Counted from the stretch's first letter, positions 17,798 to 24,934 are shown. The stretch is 64,000 nt of DNA from Candidatus Deferrimicrobiaceae bacterium (GCA_036504035.1 DASXVV010000011.1:135611-199610), one strand, 5' to 3'. Numbers and translations are program-made. Notes: a model not told the origin generated them from the sequence alone.

Positions 17798-18730
17798 TCA
17801 AGCCTGCGGATACTTGCCCTGGCACTCCCGGCACAAGATCTTTCCGCCGAACCGCTCCTTCTTGATCCGGCAGAAATAGACGACTTTCGAGTCCACCTCG
17901 GTTCCGCACCCGGCGCAGACGCCGGCCTTTGCGGACGATCCGCCCGAGGATGGCGCGGGAGGCGGAGGGGCAGCTAGCGGCGGAGGAGTCGCGGCAATTA
18001 GCGGAACGCCGATTTTCGCGGCGTAGTCGATTCCCCCCCGCTTGTGCTTGAAGGCGAGCGCCTTCGCGAACGATTCCAGAGTCTCGGCCGACACCACCTT
18101 CGTGAGCGCGGCGAACACGAATGCCGGAGAAGGGCTGTCCAACCGCTCGTCGATCGTCTTCATCAGGTCGTCGGCCTTGACGACCATGCTGGTGTCGAGC
18201 TTCCCCTTGATAGGGCGGTCGACCCGAGCACCCGGCGCCACCATCACATAGCTTCGGAAGGTGACGGGAAGCGGAATGCCGAGGCGCGTCGGCGCGATTC
18301 CCGCCTGCTTTATCACCTTCTCCAGAAGCTCGATGTGGCGCCGGTTCTGCTCGACGGGCGACTCGATCCCGACGTAACTCTTCCCGTTCCAAGCCAGGAA
18401 CTCGCCTTCCGGATTGATCTTGATGCCGTAATAGTAGTTCTTCGATTCGAGGACGTAGACTTCGAGGAACCGGTTGATCAGGAGATGGTCGATTTGAGCC
18501 GAAAACCCCTCGTGTTCCAGTCGAAGGTCGTGAATGACCGCCCAGTTCTGGCTGTTCCGATATCGGAACTCGATGTAGTAAGCCGAACTGTCTTCCCCAC
18601 GTACACCCGAATCGAGACATTTCAATTCCCGCTCGATCAGGAACCGCTGCTTCGCCGTCAACGGTTGCTCCAGCAATCGGCGGAGCACAGCCACGTCGCC
18701 GCTCCGGTCATCGCGTTGTTTGATCAACAT
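17798..18730 (-). CDS. NERD-domain protein with C-terminal zinc ribbon
   Basis: A 310-residue protein. Residues about 30-150 match the nuclease-related domain (NERD): AYYIEFRYR, then QIDHLLINR and VYVLESKNYY, giving the D and (E)xK positions of a PD-(D/E)xK-like core. A Pro/Ala/Ser linker follows, then a four-cysteine zinc ribbon (CAGC near residue 270 and CREC near 300). ATG 18730 follows AGGAG. It stands 62 bases upstream of hsdR, so it is probably the first gene of the restriction operon. NERD proteins are common in defence loci but their substrate is generally unknown. Confidence 0.85.
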   Translation of the reverse strand: MLIKQRDDRSGDVAVLRRLLEQPLTAKQRFLIERELKCLDSGVRGEDSSAYYIEFRYRNSQNWAVIHDLRLEHEGFSAQIDHLLINRFLEVYVLESKNYYYGIKINPEGEFLAWNGKSYVGIESPVEQNRRHIELLEKVIKQAGIAPTRLGIPLPVTFRSYVMVAPGARVDRPIKGKLDTSMVVKADDLMKTIDERLDSPSPAFVFAALTKVVSAETLESFAKALAFKHKRGGIDYAAKIGVPLIAATPPPLAAPPPPAPSSGGSSAKAGVCAGCGTEVDSKVVYFCRIKKERFGGKILCRECQGKYPQA

Positions 18731-19073
18731 CGGGGCTTCTCCTGACAGACAAGACTTTGTTATCCGAATAATTCAATGAATCTGAAGAGGACATGAAGTA
18801 AACCACCATGCTCGGAACCAGCAGGGTTTGCAGACGCTCGGCTCAAACTATTGCATCCCCGGTTTCGAATCAATGGTCGTCTCGCCCTTTGCGCCTGCCC
18901 CTCCTGAAATCCGTCCGCCCTTCTGGCACCTTTTCTCCACAAATATCCCGAGGAGGGCGAAATGAGCGACAGGAATCCGCCTGCTATTCGTAGGAATCCC
19001 TTGCTTGATACCGTCAGCTTCTGAGGGAGGAGTCCTCCTCGACCCGAACCGGGCGTTATTCCCGATCACGCCA
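18731..19073. other. Intergenic stretch between hipA and the NERD gene
   Basis: These 343 bases hold no gene I can support; open frames present are short and lack family features. The right-hand edge must contain the end of the hipBA transcript and the left-hand edge (18731-18800, AT-richer) the promoter of the NERD-hsd-mcr operon, but no clean -35/-10 pair or terminator was found. Confidence 0.5.
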
Positions 19074-20321
19074 TCACAGGCCGATGAACAGATGCTTTGC
19101 CTCGGCGCATTCCCTTGAAGAAAGACCGTTGGCTTTGGCGACGGCCTCCCATCCCGAGACGGTCGTTCGAATCCTGTCCACGATCTGCATCGCGCGCAGT
19201 TTCGCCAGTCGATAACCCGGCGCCGTCGAAAGGACGGTCTCGAGATCCGGTCGCCTCTCGTCGAGGTCGAGCGCAAGGACGTGTTCCCGCTTCGCGAAAG
19301 ACGGGTTCATGTCGAACGCCGGCGCCAACCGCCATCCCGCCGGGGTACGGAACATGCCGTGGTTTCTAAGGTGGTCGTCCCGGTTGGCCACGCACACGTT
19401 GAAGATGACGCGGGTGAAGAGTTCGGCAAGATCGTCTTCTAGACGTTCCGGATCCGCATAGGAGGAAAGGAACTCGGCGATTTCGAGATAACTCGCGTCA
19501 TCCGAATCGTTTCGCCCGAGGAGCGTCATCGCGGACGCGTAGAAACGTCGCCGGATACCGACCCGGTCGAACCGTTCGACAAGGAATGTCCGATACCCTT
19601 TCCCGACCCGCATCAACCGCGCTTCGGGCACGTCCAGGCCGCATTGCCGGGCCAGGTCATGGACGACCTTTTCCCAAGCGGCGACATCGTGGTCATCGTC
19701 CGCAGCGGGGAATTTCGCGATCCACAATCTTCCGTTTTCCGCGACGACGTTCGCCTTCGGCCTGGCTCCACCGAGCGAGGAACCTGGCGCTACGAGCACT
19801 TCGAGCCACTCCCGGAGACGCGCCGAGTCCGTATCGGCGCCCTCCTTTCGGCTCAACTCATGCGCGACGGCCTGCAATTCGGCGATGCGGGCGATGGGCG
19901 GAGCGGATCGCAGTTCGCTCGCAAGAAACACGCGCGTTCCGGCCGTGGCAAAACGGAGGGCGCCCGTCCGCGTCTCGTCCTGGATGCCGAGAAGAAAATC
20001 CCAGGGGCCGAGGGTTCTCGCCTTGCGCCCCTCTTCCTCGGCCTCGATCGCCTCCCGGCGCCTCATCAGCAACTGTCCCCACCGATCCGGGCAGGAATCC
20101 ATGAAGACGCCGAAGTTCGACTTGCCGGGGTAGAAGATCCCGGGGGACAGATCGAGTTCCGGGTCGAGTGGAAAGGCATGCGCCGCGGCAAGCCACGCCG
20201 CGTCGTAAGCGAAACGGATGCTTCCCCGGTCACCCTGCGAGAGAACGCCGATCCGCTGAAGCGGACCGAAAGAGGGATCGTCCAGCCAGACGTCGACCTG
20301 CGTCGGTTTAGATGGCGTCAT
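19074..20321 (-). CDS. hipA: HipA-like serine/threonine kinase toxin
   Basis: A 415-residue HipA-family protein. HipA kinases phosphorylate targets such as glutamyl-tRNA synthetase and stop growth. Family marks: N-terminal GIFYPGKSNFGVFMDSCPDRWG, the phosphate-binding loop GSSLGGARPKA around residue 180, catalytic ANRDDHLRNHG near 315 and the metal-binding AFDMNPS near 335. All expected active-site residues appear present, so it may be active. ATG 20321 overlaps the antitoxin stop (ATGA). It lies at the right end of the island, next to the attachment repeat. Confidence 0.9.
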   Translation of the reverse strand: MTPSKPTQVDVWLDDPSFGPLQRIGVLSQGDRGSIRFAYDAAWLAAAHAFPLDPELDLSPGIFYPGKSNFGVFMDSCPDRWGQLLMRRREAIEAEEEGRKARTLGPWDFLLGIQDETRTGALRFATAGTRVFLASELRSAPPIARIAELQAVAHELSRKEGADTDSARLREWLEVLVAPGSSLGGARPKANVVAENGRLWIAKFPAADDDHDVAAWEKVVHDLARQCGLDVPEARLMRVGKGYRTFLVERFDRVGIRRRFYASAMTLLGRNDSDDASYLEIAEFLSSYADPERLEDDLAELFTRVIFNVCVANRDDHLRNHGMFRTPAGWRLAPAFDMNPSFAKREHVLALDLDERRPDLETVLSTAPGYRLAKLRAMQIVDRIRTTVSGWEAVAKANGLSSRECAEAKHLFIGL

Positions 20322-20656
20322 CCGGATTCGCCTTCGGTGATCGGCTTCCTTTTCGGGGCGCGCTTTCTGCGGGGAAGCGATTCGTCCTGGAGGCGTCGCC
20401 CGAGCGCGTCTTCCTTCGCGACCAAGGCCAGATCGTCGATGAGGGCCAGCACGCGAAGGACATTGACATAGGCCCCGAACGATACGGACGGGTCGCCGGA
20501 TTCAATCTTCGCCAGGGTCGGCTTCGAGATGCCGGCCCGGACGCAGACGACATCCATCGAAAAGCGCCTGCGCAGGCGGGCGTCCCTCAGGCGCTCGCCG
20601 AGGGCGCCGGCCTCCTTCATGGACTTTGGATAGAGCACGGGGGTTATTTTTGCCAT
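20318..20656 (-). CDS. hipB: HipB-like Xre-family antitoxin
   Basis: A 112-residue DNA-binding protein with a helix-turn-helix of the Xre type (LGERLRDARLRRRFSMDVVC, then GISKPTLAKIESG) and a Lys/Arg-rich C-terminal tail (RRKRAPKRK). It should neutralise the HipA-like kinase and repress its own operon. It precedes hipA with an ATGA overlap. The ATG lies next to palindromic AT-rich sequence that may be its operator. Confidence 0.88.
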   Translation of the reverse strand: MAKITPVLYPKSMKEAGALGERLRDARLRRRFSMDVVCVRAGISKPTLAKIESGDPSVSFGAYVNVLRVLALIDDLALVAKEDALGRRLQDESLPRRKRAPKRKPITEGESG

Positions 20657-20670
20657 AACACCAAATATAA

Positions 20671-20696
20671 TTTACCATTTGCAGCCTTATGGCAAA
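20671..20696. promoter_or_regulatory. Candidate operator of the hipBA-like operon
   Basis: TTTACCAT (20671-20678) and ATGGCAAA (20689-20696) form an inverted repeat with one mismatch and a 10-base spacer, 14 bases upstream of the hipB ATG. A third copy, TTTGCCAT (20649-20656), covers the start codon itself. The AT-rich segment TTATATTTGG between them on the minus strand could be the -10 region, so binding would block transcription. Confidence 0.5.
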
Positions 20697-20766
20697 TCAT
20701 ATTTTGCGTTGCTATGATTGTTTGCCGATCCATTCTAAGGACATCGAACGCAAGCCCCATGACTTC

Positions 20767-20806
20767 GTTGGAAGTCATAGGTTCAAATCATGTAGCGCCC
20801 GCCACT
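20767..20806 (+). repeat. Right attachment repeat (attR-like), tRNA-Val 3' fragment
   Basis: Forty bases match the 3' end of tRNA-Val at 7191-7230 except at four positions. It carries no tRNA 5' half and cannot be a functional tRNA. The four differences from the intact gene suggest an old insertion. Its left part also forms a perfect hairpin, ATGACTTC-GTTG-GAAGTCAT (20759-20778), which the intact tRNA lacks. The methyltransferase stop codon begins at the next base, 20807. Confidence 0.8.
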
Positions 20807-21784
20807 TTACCCCATCGACGCCGTCACGATGCCGACGCCCCGCGCGTCGGCTTTTCCTTTTCGGGTTCGCGCAAACCCCGCCTCGGCCAGCATCGCGCCG
20901 ATGTCGCCCGCGGTCCACGACTGACCGGCTTCCGTAACCGCTACCATGTGTACGGAAAAGATCGACGGGCCTTCCGGCGACGTCCTCGACGGATCGAGCA
21001 GGAACTCCTGGATGGCCACCCGGCCTCCGGGCGCCAGCGCGGCGTGCGCCTTCCGGAGGATCGACAGGCACTCCTCGCGCGAGAAGGCGTGCAGGATCTG
21101 CGAGATCCAGACGAAGTCGTAAGGACCTCCGACGGGGTCCTTCAGGAAATCGCCGGCCAAGAGCTTCACGCGCCCCTTCGCCCCCTTTTCGGCCAGGATC
21201 TTCCGGGCCACGCGCAGCGTCTCGGGGATATCGAACAATGTCACCGCGGCGTCGGGATGGCGCCGCGCCCAGGCCCAGGCGTAGGTCCCCGGGCCGCCGC
21301 CCAGGTCGAGCAACCGCTCACCGGTCCGCAGCGGCATCCGACCGGCCACGGCCTCGGCCCGCTCGCGGGCATTTTCCTCCATCCCCCGGATGAAGTTCTC
21401 CTGGAGGTCGCCACCCGGCCCGCGCCCCTTCCGGCCGGCGCGTATCTTCGACTCGAGCCGCCCCCAGTCGTCCCAGCCGTCGAAGTGGTGAAGCAGGATC
21501 GACGCCTTGGACCGGGGGCCATCCAGCAGAAATTCGCGGGCCACGGGGCCGTTCCGGAATTTCCCGCCCCGCTTCCGGAGCAACCCCAGCGCGCATAGCC
21601 CTTCCAGGAGCACTTCGAGGCGACGCCCCTCCGCCCCCAGCCGGGATGCGAGCGCGCCGGCCCCGTCCTCGCCATCGGCCAGCGCGGCGAAGACGCCCAG
21701 CCGCAATGCGGTGAAGATCATCATCGAACGCTGGTAACCGGTACCGGCAGCCATCAGTTCGTCGACCGATTTCATGGGAGGCAT
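20807..21784 (-). CDS. SAM-dependent O-methyltransferase (plant-type family 2)
   Basis: A 325-residue protein of the acetylserotonin/hydroxyneurosporene O-methyltransferase family: N-terminal dimerisation and winged-helix domain (LRLGVFAALADG, LEGLCALGLLRKRGGKF) and a Rossmann SAM domain with LLDLGGGPGTYA near residue 170 and VTLFDIPETL. The small-molecule substrate cannot be told. AGGAG lies upstream of ATG 21784. The TAA stop directly abuts the right attachment repeat, so the island inserted without damaging it. Confidence 0.85.
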   Translation of the reverse strand: MPPMKSVDELMAAGTGYQRSMMIFTALRLGVFAALADGEDGAGALASRLGAEGRRLEVLLEGLCALGLLRKRGGKFRNGPVAREFLLDGPRSKASILLHHFDGWDDWGRLESKIRAGRKGRGPGGDLQENFIRGMEENARERAEAVAGRMPLRTGERLLDLGGGPGTYAWAWARRHPDAAVTLFDIPETLRVARKILAEKGAKGRVKLLAGDFLKDPVGGPYDFVWISQILHAFSREECLSILRKAHAALAPGGRVAIQEFLLDPSRTSPEGPSIFSVHMVAVTEAGQSWTAGDIGAMLAEAGFARTRKGKADARGVGIVTASMG

Positions 21785-21833
21785 CGTCGATACTCCTTGG
21801 GGGATGTGGCAGAACGCAAGGCAAGGGGATGGG

Positions 21834-21875
21834 AAAAAGAAAAGCGCCGCCCCCGGAGAAGAAGCCCCTCCGGGG
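21834..21875 (-). terminator. Terminator of the isc-like operon
   Basis: CCCCGGAG (21851-21858) and CTCCGGGG (21868-21875) form an 8-base-pair stem. On the minus strand it is followed by GCGGCGC and then TTTTCTTTTT. It lies about 20 bases after the last ferritin-like gene. Confidence 0.7.
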
Positions 21876-21895
21876 ACAGGCGTCTGAAACCGCGG

Positions 21896-22093
21896 CTAGT
21901 TTTCTTGGTAGACTTCCTTCTCGAGCTCTTCCTGAAGCAGCTTGACGTGCTTCTTCTCTTCTTCGACCAGGAACGCGAACATCTCCTTGATCGAATCGTT
22001 TTCGGCGGTCATGGCAAATTCCTTGTAATACTGGACGGCGTCCTTCTCGCGCGCGAGCGCCATCTTGAGAACATCGATCGGGGTCTTGGTCAT
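21896..22093 (-). CDS. Ferritin-like half-domain protein, 65 residues (second copy)
   Basis: A 65-residue all-helical protein related to rubrerythrin and ferritin-like domains. It holds only two helices: EKDAVQYYKEFA and FLVEEEKKHVKLLQEEL, the second with the ExxH metal ligands (EEKKH). A full diiron site would need a dimer, as in encapsulated-ferritin-type proteins. It is the last gene of the operon, behind iscU, with GGAGG before the ATG. It is similar in length and layout to the 23739-23936 protein. Possible roles are iron delivery, iron storage or peroxide protection near Fe-S assembly. Confidence 0.8.
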   Translation of the reverse strand: MTKTPIDVLKMALAREKDAVQYYKEFAMTAENDSIKEMFAFLVEEEKKHVKLLQEELEKEVYQEN

Positions 22094-22115
22094 CGGGATC
22101 CTCCGTGCGTATTTT

Positions 22116-22499
22116 TTATGCGGGATGTTTCTTGCTGTAGTCGTCGAGCGCCGCCTTCACCGCTTCCTCGGCCATCACTGAACAGTGGATCTTGACCTCG
22201 GGCAACCCGCCCAGCGCCTCGGAAACCTGCGTATTGGTGATTGCGCGCGCCTCGTCGATCGTTTTGCCCTTGATCATCTCGGTCAGCATCGAGCTGGAAG
22301 CGATCGCCGCCCCGCAGCCGAAGGTGCGGAACTTGGCGTCGGCCACCTTGCCGCTGTCGACCTTGACGTAGAGCCGCATCATGTCGCCGCAAGCCGGGTT
22401 GCCGACCTCGCCGACGCCGTCGGCGTTTTCGATCTCGCCCACGTTGCGCGGATTCATGAAATGATCCATCACCTTTTCGGTATACGGCCCGCTGGCCAT
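22116..22499 (-). CDS. iscU: Iron-sulfur cluster scaffold IscU/NifU N-terminal type
   Basis: A 127-residue scaffold on which [2Fe-2S]/[4Fe-4S] clusters are built. All three cluster cysteines and the Asp are visible: NPACGDMM, FGCGAAIAS and KIHCSVMAE. The N-terminal MDHFMNPRNVGEIENADG is the standard opening. ATG 22499 follows AAGGAGG and starts two bases after the iscS stop. The usual LPPVK chaperone motif reads LPEVK here. Confidence 0.94.
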   Translation of the reverse strand: MASGPYTEKVMDHFMNPRNVGEIENADGVGEVGNPACGDMMRLYVKVDSGKVADAKFRTFGCGAAIASSSMLTEMIKGKTIDEARAITNTQVSEALGGLPEVKIHCSVMAEEAVKAALDDYSKKHPA

Positions 22500-22501
22500 G
22501 A

Positions 22502-23716
22502 TCAGCCTCCTTGGCTTGCCTGCTGTTTCTGGTAATCGAGCCACGTAGGCGACATCTCGCGCAGGCGCGAGACGATCGTCGGAAGCACCGAGAGGACGTG
22601 GTCGACCTCGGCGTCGCTGTTGTCCTTGCCCAGGCTGAAGGTCACCGACCCGGTGCAGATGTCGCTGGGAACGCCGATCGCCTTGAGCACCGTGGACGCC
22701 ACGAGGTCTTCCTCGTCGTGCCCTCGCAGGTTGGAGCTGCACGCCGACCCGGACGCGGCCATCACGCCCTGCATGTTGAGCAGCAGGAGCAGCGATTCGC
22801 CCTCGGCGTGCTCGACCCAGAAGCTGACGTGCCCCGGGAGCCGGTCGGTCGGGTGTCCCGTGAAATGGAGCAGCGGGATGGAATCGCCCAGGCCTTTCCA
22901 GAGCCGGCGGCCCATCGGCGCCAGCTTCTCGGCCCAGCCGGCGCTCTCGGCCGTGGCGATTTCGGCCGCAGCCGCCATTCCCACGATGCCGGGGACGTTT
23001 TCGGTGCCCGCACGGTAGCCACCCTCCTGGAATCCGCCGTCGATCAGCGATTCGAGCCGGGTTCCCTTGCGGACGTAAAGCGCCCCGATGCCTTTGGGGC
23101 CGTAGAAATTGTGGGCCGAGAGGGTGAGCAGGTCGGCGCCGATCGCCTCGACGTCGACCGGGATATGACCGGCCGACGCGGTGGCATCGGTGTGGAAAAG
23201 GACGCCCCGCTCGCGTGCGATTCGGCCGATCTCGGCGACGGGCTGGATCGTGCCGATCTCGGCGTTGGCGTGCATGACCGAGACGAGCACCGTATCGGGC
23301 CGGATCGCCTTGCGGACGGCATCGGGGTCGACCTTGCCGTCGCGGTCGACGTGGAGCGTCGTGATCTCGTACCCCGCGGCACGAAGCGGAAGCAGCGCGT
23401 TGAGGACCGAGAAGTGCTCGACTTCGGACACGACGATGTGGCGCCCCTTCTTCGAACCGGCGCCGGCAGCCCCCTTGATGGCCAGGTTGTTCGCCTCGGT
23501 CGCACCGGAGGTGAAGACGATCTCGCCGGGCTGCGCGTTGACCAGCTTCGCTACCGTGCCCCGCGACGCATCGAGCGTGCGTACCGCCGTCTGTCCCTGG
23601 TCGTGGATGTGCGAAGACGGGTTCCCGTACTTCTCGCTGAAGTACGGCAGCATCGCCTCAATCACCCGCGGGTCGACAGGGGTGGTGGATATGTGGTCGA
23701 AGAAAATGTGCGCCAT
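22502..23716 (-). CDS. iscS: Cysteine desulfurase-like protein (IscS/NifS family) lacking the PLP lysine
   Basis: A 404-residue fold-type I protein aligned throughout with IscS. It keeps the catalytic cysteine loop (SGSACSS near residue 325) and the PLP-stacking His (SEVEHFSV), but the Schiff-base lysine in SGHKIYGPKG is Asn (SAHNFYGPKG). Other conserved cofactor or substrate contacts also differ: NNEIG reads NAEIG, DATQS reads DATAS, and the Arg that holds the cysteine carboxylate (SIRFSLG) is Thr (SVTFSLG). It is full-length, in frame and in an operon with iscU. Either a changed mechanism or a scaffold-only role is likely; another true desulfurase may exist elsewhere. Confidence 0.9.
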   Translation of the reverse strand: MAHIFFDHISTTPVDPRVIEAMLPYFSEKYGNPSSHIHDQGQTAVRTLDASRGTVAKLVNAQPGEIVFTSGATEANNLAIKGAAGAGSKKGRHIVVSEVEHFSVLNALLPLRAAGYEITTLHVDRDGKVDPDAVRKAIRPDTVLVSVMHANAEIGTIQPVAEIGRIARERGVLFHTDATASAGHIPVDVEAIGADLLTLSAHNFYGPKGIGALYVRKGTRLESLIDGGFQEGGYRAGTENVPGIVGMAAAAEIATAESAGWAEKLAPMGRRLWKGLGDSIPLLHFTGHPTDRLPGHVSFWVEHAEGESLLLLLNMQGVMAASGSACSSNLRGHDEEDLVASTVLKAIGVPSDICTGSVTFSLGKDNSDAEVDHVLSVLPTIVSRLREMSPTWLDYQKQQASQGG

Positions 23717-23738
23717 GGCGCGCCTGCCCTTTCGATGG

Positions 23739-23936
23739 CTATTCGGTAATGTTGAACTCGGCCATCTTGTCCTTGATCAGCTTGATGTGCCGCTTCTCTT
23801 CCTCGGCCAGGAACGTGAACATGGCCTTGACGGCGGGGTTGGAGGCGTCGGCGGACTCCCGCTGGTACTCTCCGTAATTTTCCGCCTCGATCTGCAGCGC
23901 TCTTTCCAGAACTTCCTTGATCGTCCAGTCCGGCAT
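23739..23936 (-). CDS. Ferritin-like half-domain protein, 65 residues (first copy)
   Basis: A 65-residue two-helix protein: EVLERALQIEAENYGEYQRE and FTFLAEEEKRHIKLIKDKM. Glu residues in the first helix and EExxRH in the second are placed as diiron ligands of half a ferritin-like bundle. ATG 23936 follows GGAGG. It opens the operon (this gene-iscS-iscU-second ferritin-like gene) and lies 22 bases upstream of iscS. An open frame continues upstream but without coding features. Confidence 0.8.
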   Translation of the reverse strand: MPDWTIKEVLERALQIEAENYGEYQRESADASNPAVKAMFTFLAEEEKRHIKLIKDKMAEFNITE

Positions 23937-24079
23937 AGAAAACCTCCGTGGGGTATAGTGCCTCTTCGTTGGATAAGGGAAAAGGGCTTTCCGTTTCACG
24001 CATATTATCCGAAAATAGCCGTTGCGCGACAAGTCCGGCGGGAAAAAGGCATCATAAATCGCACGACGGAGGGTTGTCC

Positions 24080-24631
24080 ATGAAGAAAGAGCACCTGGTG
24101 ATGGCAGTGGCGCTGGTCGTTGTGTTCGTCGCGGCCGTCTTTTTCTATAGCCGCTGGCAGCGCGGGAGCGGGACCCCTTCCGTTCCACAGCCCGGGGCGG
24201 CGACACCGGCCGGCGGCCAGATGGCCCCGTCGTTCACCCTGAAGGACGTCCAGGGCAACCCCTTCGATTCGGCCACGCTGATGGGCAAGCCCACCGTGAT
24301 CAATTTCTTCGCCACCTGGTGCCCCCCGTGCCGCGGCGAGATCCCCGGCTTCGTCGAAGTCTTCGAGAAATACAAGGGCCAAGGGTTCGCGATGGTCGGC
24401 ATCTCGGTCGACAGCGACACGCGCGACAAGCTGCCGTCCTTCGTCGCCGAGCAGAAGATCACCTACCCGGTGTTGCTGGGAGGCGATGGGGCCACGGCCA
24501 AGGCATACGGCGGCGTCAGCGCGATCCCCACCACGTTTTTCGTGGGACGGGACGGCGCCATCCGCAACGTCCACGTCGGCTTCATGGACAAGGCCGCCTT
24601 CGACCAGGAAGTTTCGAAGCTGCTCCAATAG
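24080..24631 (+). CDS. TlpA/ResA-like membrane-anchored thioredoxin
   Basis: A 183-residue protein with one N-terminal membrane anchor (HLVMAVALVVVFVAAVFF) and a periplasmic redoxin domain. The active site is ATWCPPCRGEIPGF near residue 80, and the cis-Pro loop is AIPTTFF. ResA/TlpA proteins reduce disulfides, typically of apocytochromes c, which fits a cell with the multiheme cytochrome at 29660. ATG 24080 follows CGGAGGG. It is transcribed divergently from the isc-like operon. Confidence 0.88.
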   Translation: MKKEHLVMAVALVVVFVAAVFFYSRWQRGSGTPSVPQPGAATPAGGQMAPSFTLKDVQGNPFDSATLMGKPTVINFFATWCPPCRGEIPGFVEVFEKYKGQGFAMVGISVDSDTRDKLPSFVAEQKITYPVLLGGDGATAKAYGGVSAIPTTFFVGRDGAIRNVHVGFMDKAAFDQEVSKLLQ

Positions 24632-24648
24632 TCTCCCTCCCAAAACGG

Positions 24649-24681
24649 CCTGGGGCGGGAAAGATGCTTTCCCGCCCCAGG
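24649..24681. terminator. Terminator hairpin between convergent genes
   Basis: A perfect 15-base-pair stem (24649-24663 with 24667-24681) and ATG loop. On the minus strand it is followed by GCCGTTTTGGG, a short T-run, so it mainly serves the ferredoxin operon but could stop the TlpA-like transcript too. Confidence 0.75.
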
Positions 24682-24734
24682 GGGCATGACCCGTCGGCGA
24701 ACGCCGCCGACCTTTTCCCGTTTCGGTATCCGCG

Positions 24735-24905
24735 TTACGCCGGGACGCAGGCACCGGTCGGGCAGACACCCGCGCAGGCGCCGCAATCGGTGCACGTCGC
24801 CGCGTCGATCTTGTAGATCGGGTCGCCTTCCGAGATGCACTGGACAGGGCATTCGGGCGCGCACGCGCCGCAAGCGATGCATTCTTCGGTGATCTTGTAA
24901 GCCAT
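24735..24905 (-). CDS. 2[4Fe-4S] bacterial-type ferredoxin
   Basis: A 56-residue protein, MAYKITEECIACGACAPECP to the end. It has two CxxCxxCxxxCP motifs: CIACGACAPECP and CTDCGACAGVCP, the standard ligand set for two [4Fe-4S] clusters. Ferredoxins of this size carry low-potential electrons in anaerobic metabolism. It is preceded by GGGGGAAAGGAA and sits 29 bases after the NifU-C domain gene, so the two are probably co-transcribed. Confidence 0.95.
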   Translation of the reverse strand: MAYKITEECIACGACAPECPVQCISEGDPIYKIDAATCTDCGACAGVCPTGACVPA

Positions 24906-24934
24906 TTCCTTTCCCCCTTCTTCCTTGTGTTTGA

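Larger units (their letters stand above)
7191..20806. mobile_element. Defence island inserted at tRNA-Val, no integrase seen
   Basis: A 13.6-kb segment is bounded by direct repeats of the tRNA-Val 3' end. All ten genes inside run on the minus strand and belong to toxin-antitoxin or restriction families. The core genes on either side (tRNA-Val and an O-methyltransferase ending at 20807) are right at the repeats, so the pre-insertion arrangement can be read: tRNA-Val convergent with the methyltransferase. Gene content is plainly accessory, and codon use within hsdS, mcrB and mcrC looks less GC-biased than in the core. No recombinase, relaxase or replication gene was found, so the element appears immobilised or dependent on another integrase. 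Confidence 0.75.

Noticed and set aside
20767-20806. A second tRNA-Val gene
   Set aside because: Only the 3' half is present and it carries four changes; it is an attachment-site fragment.
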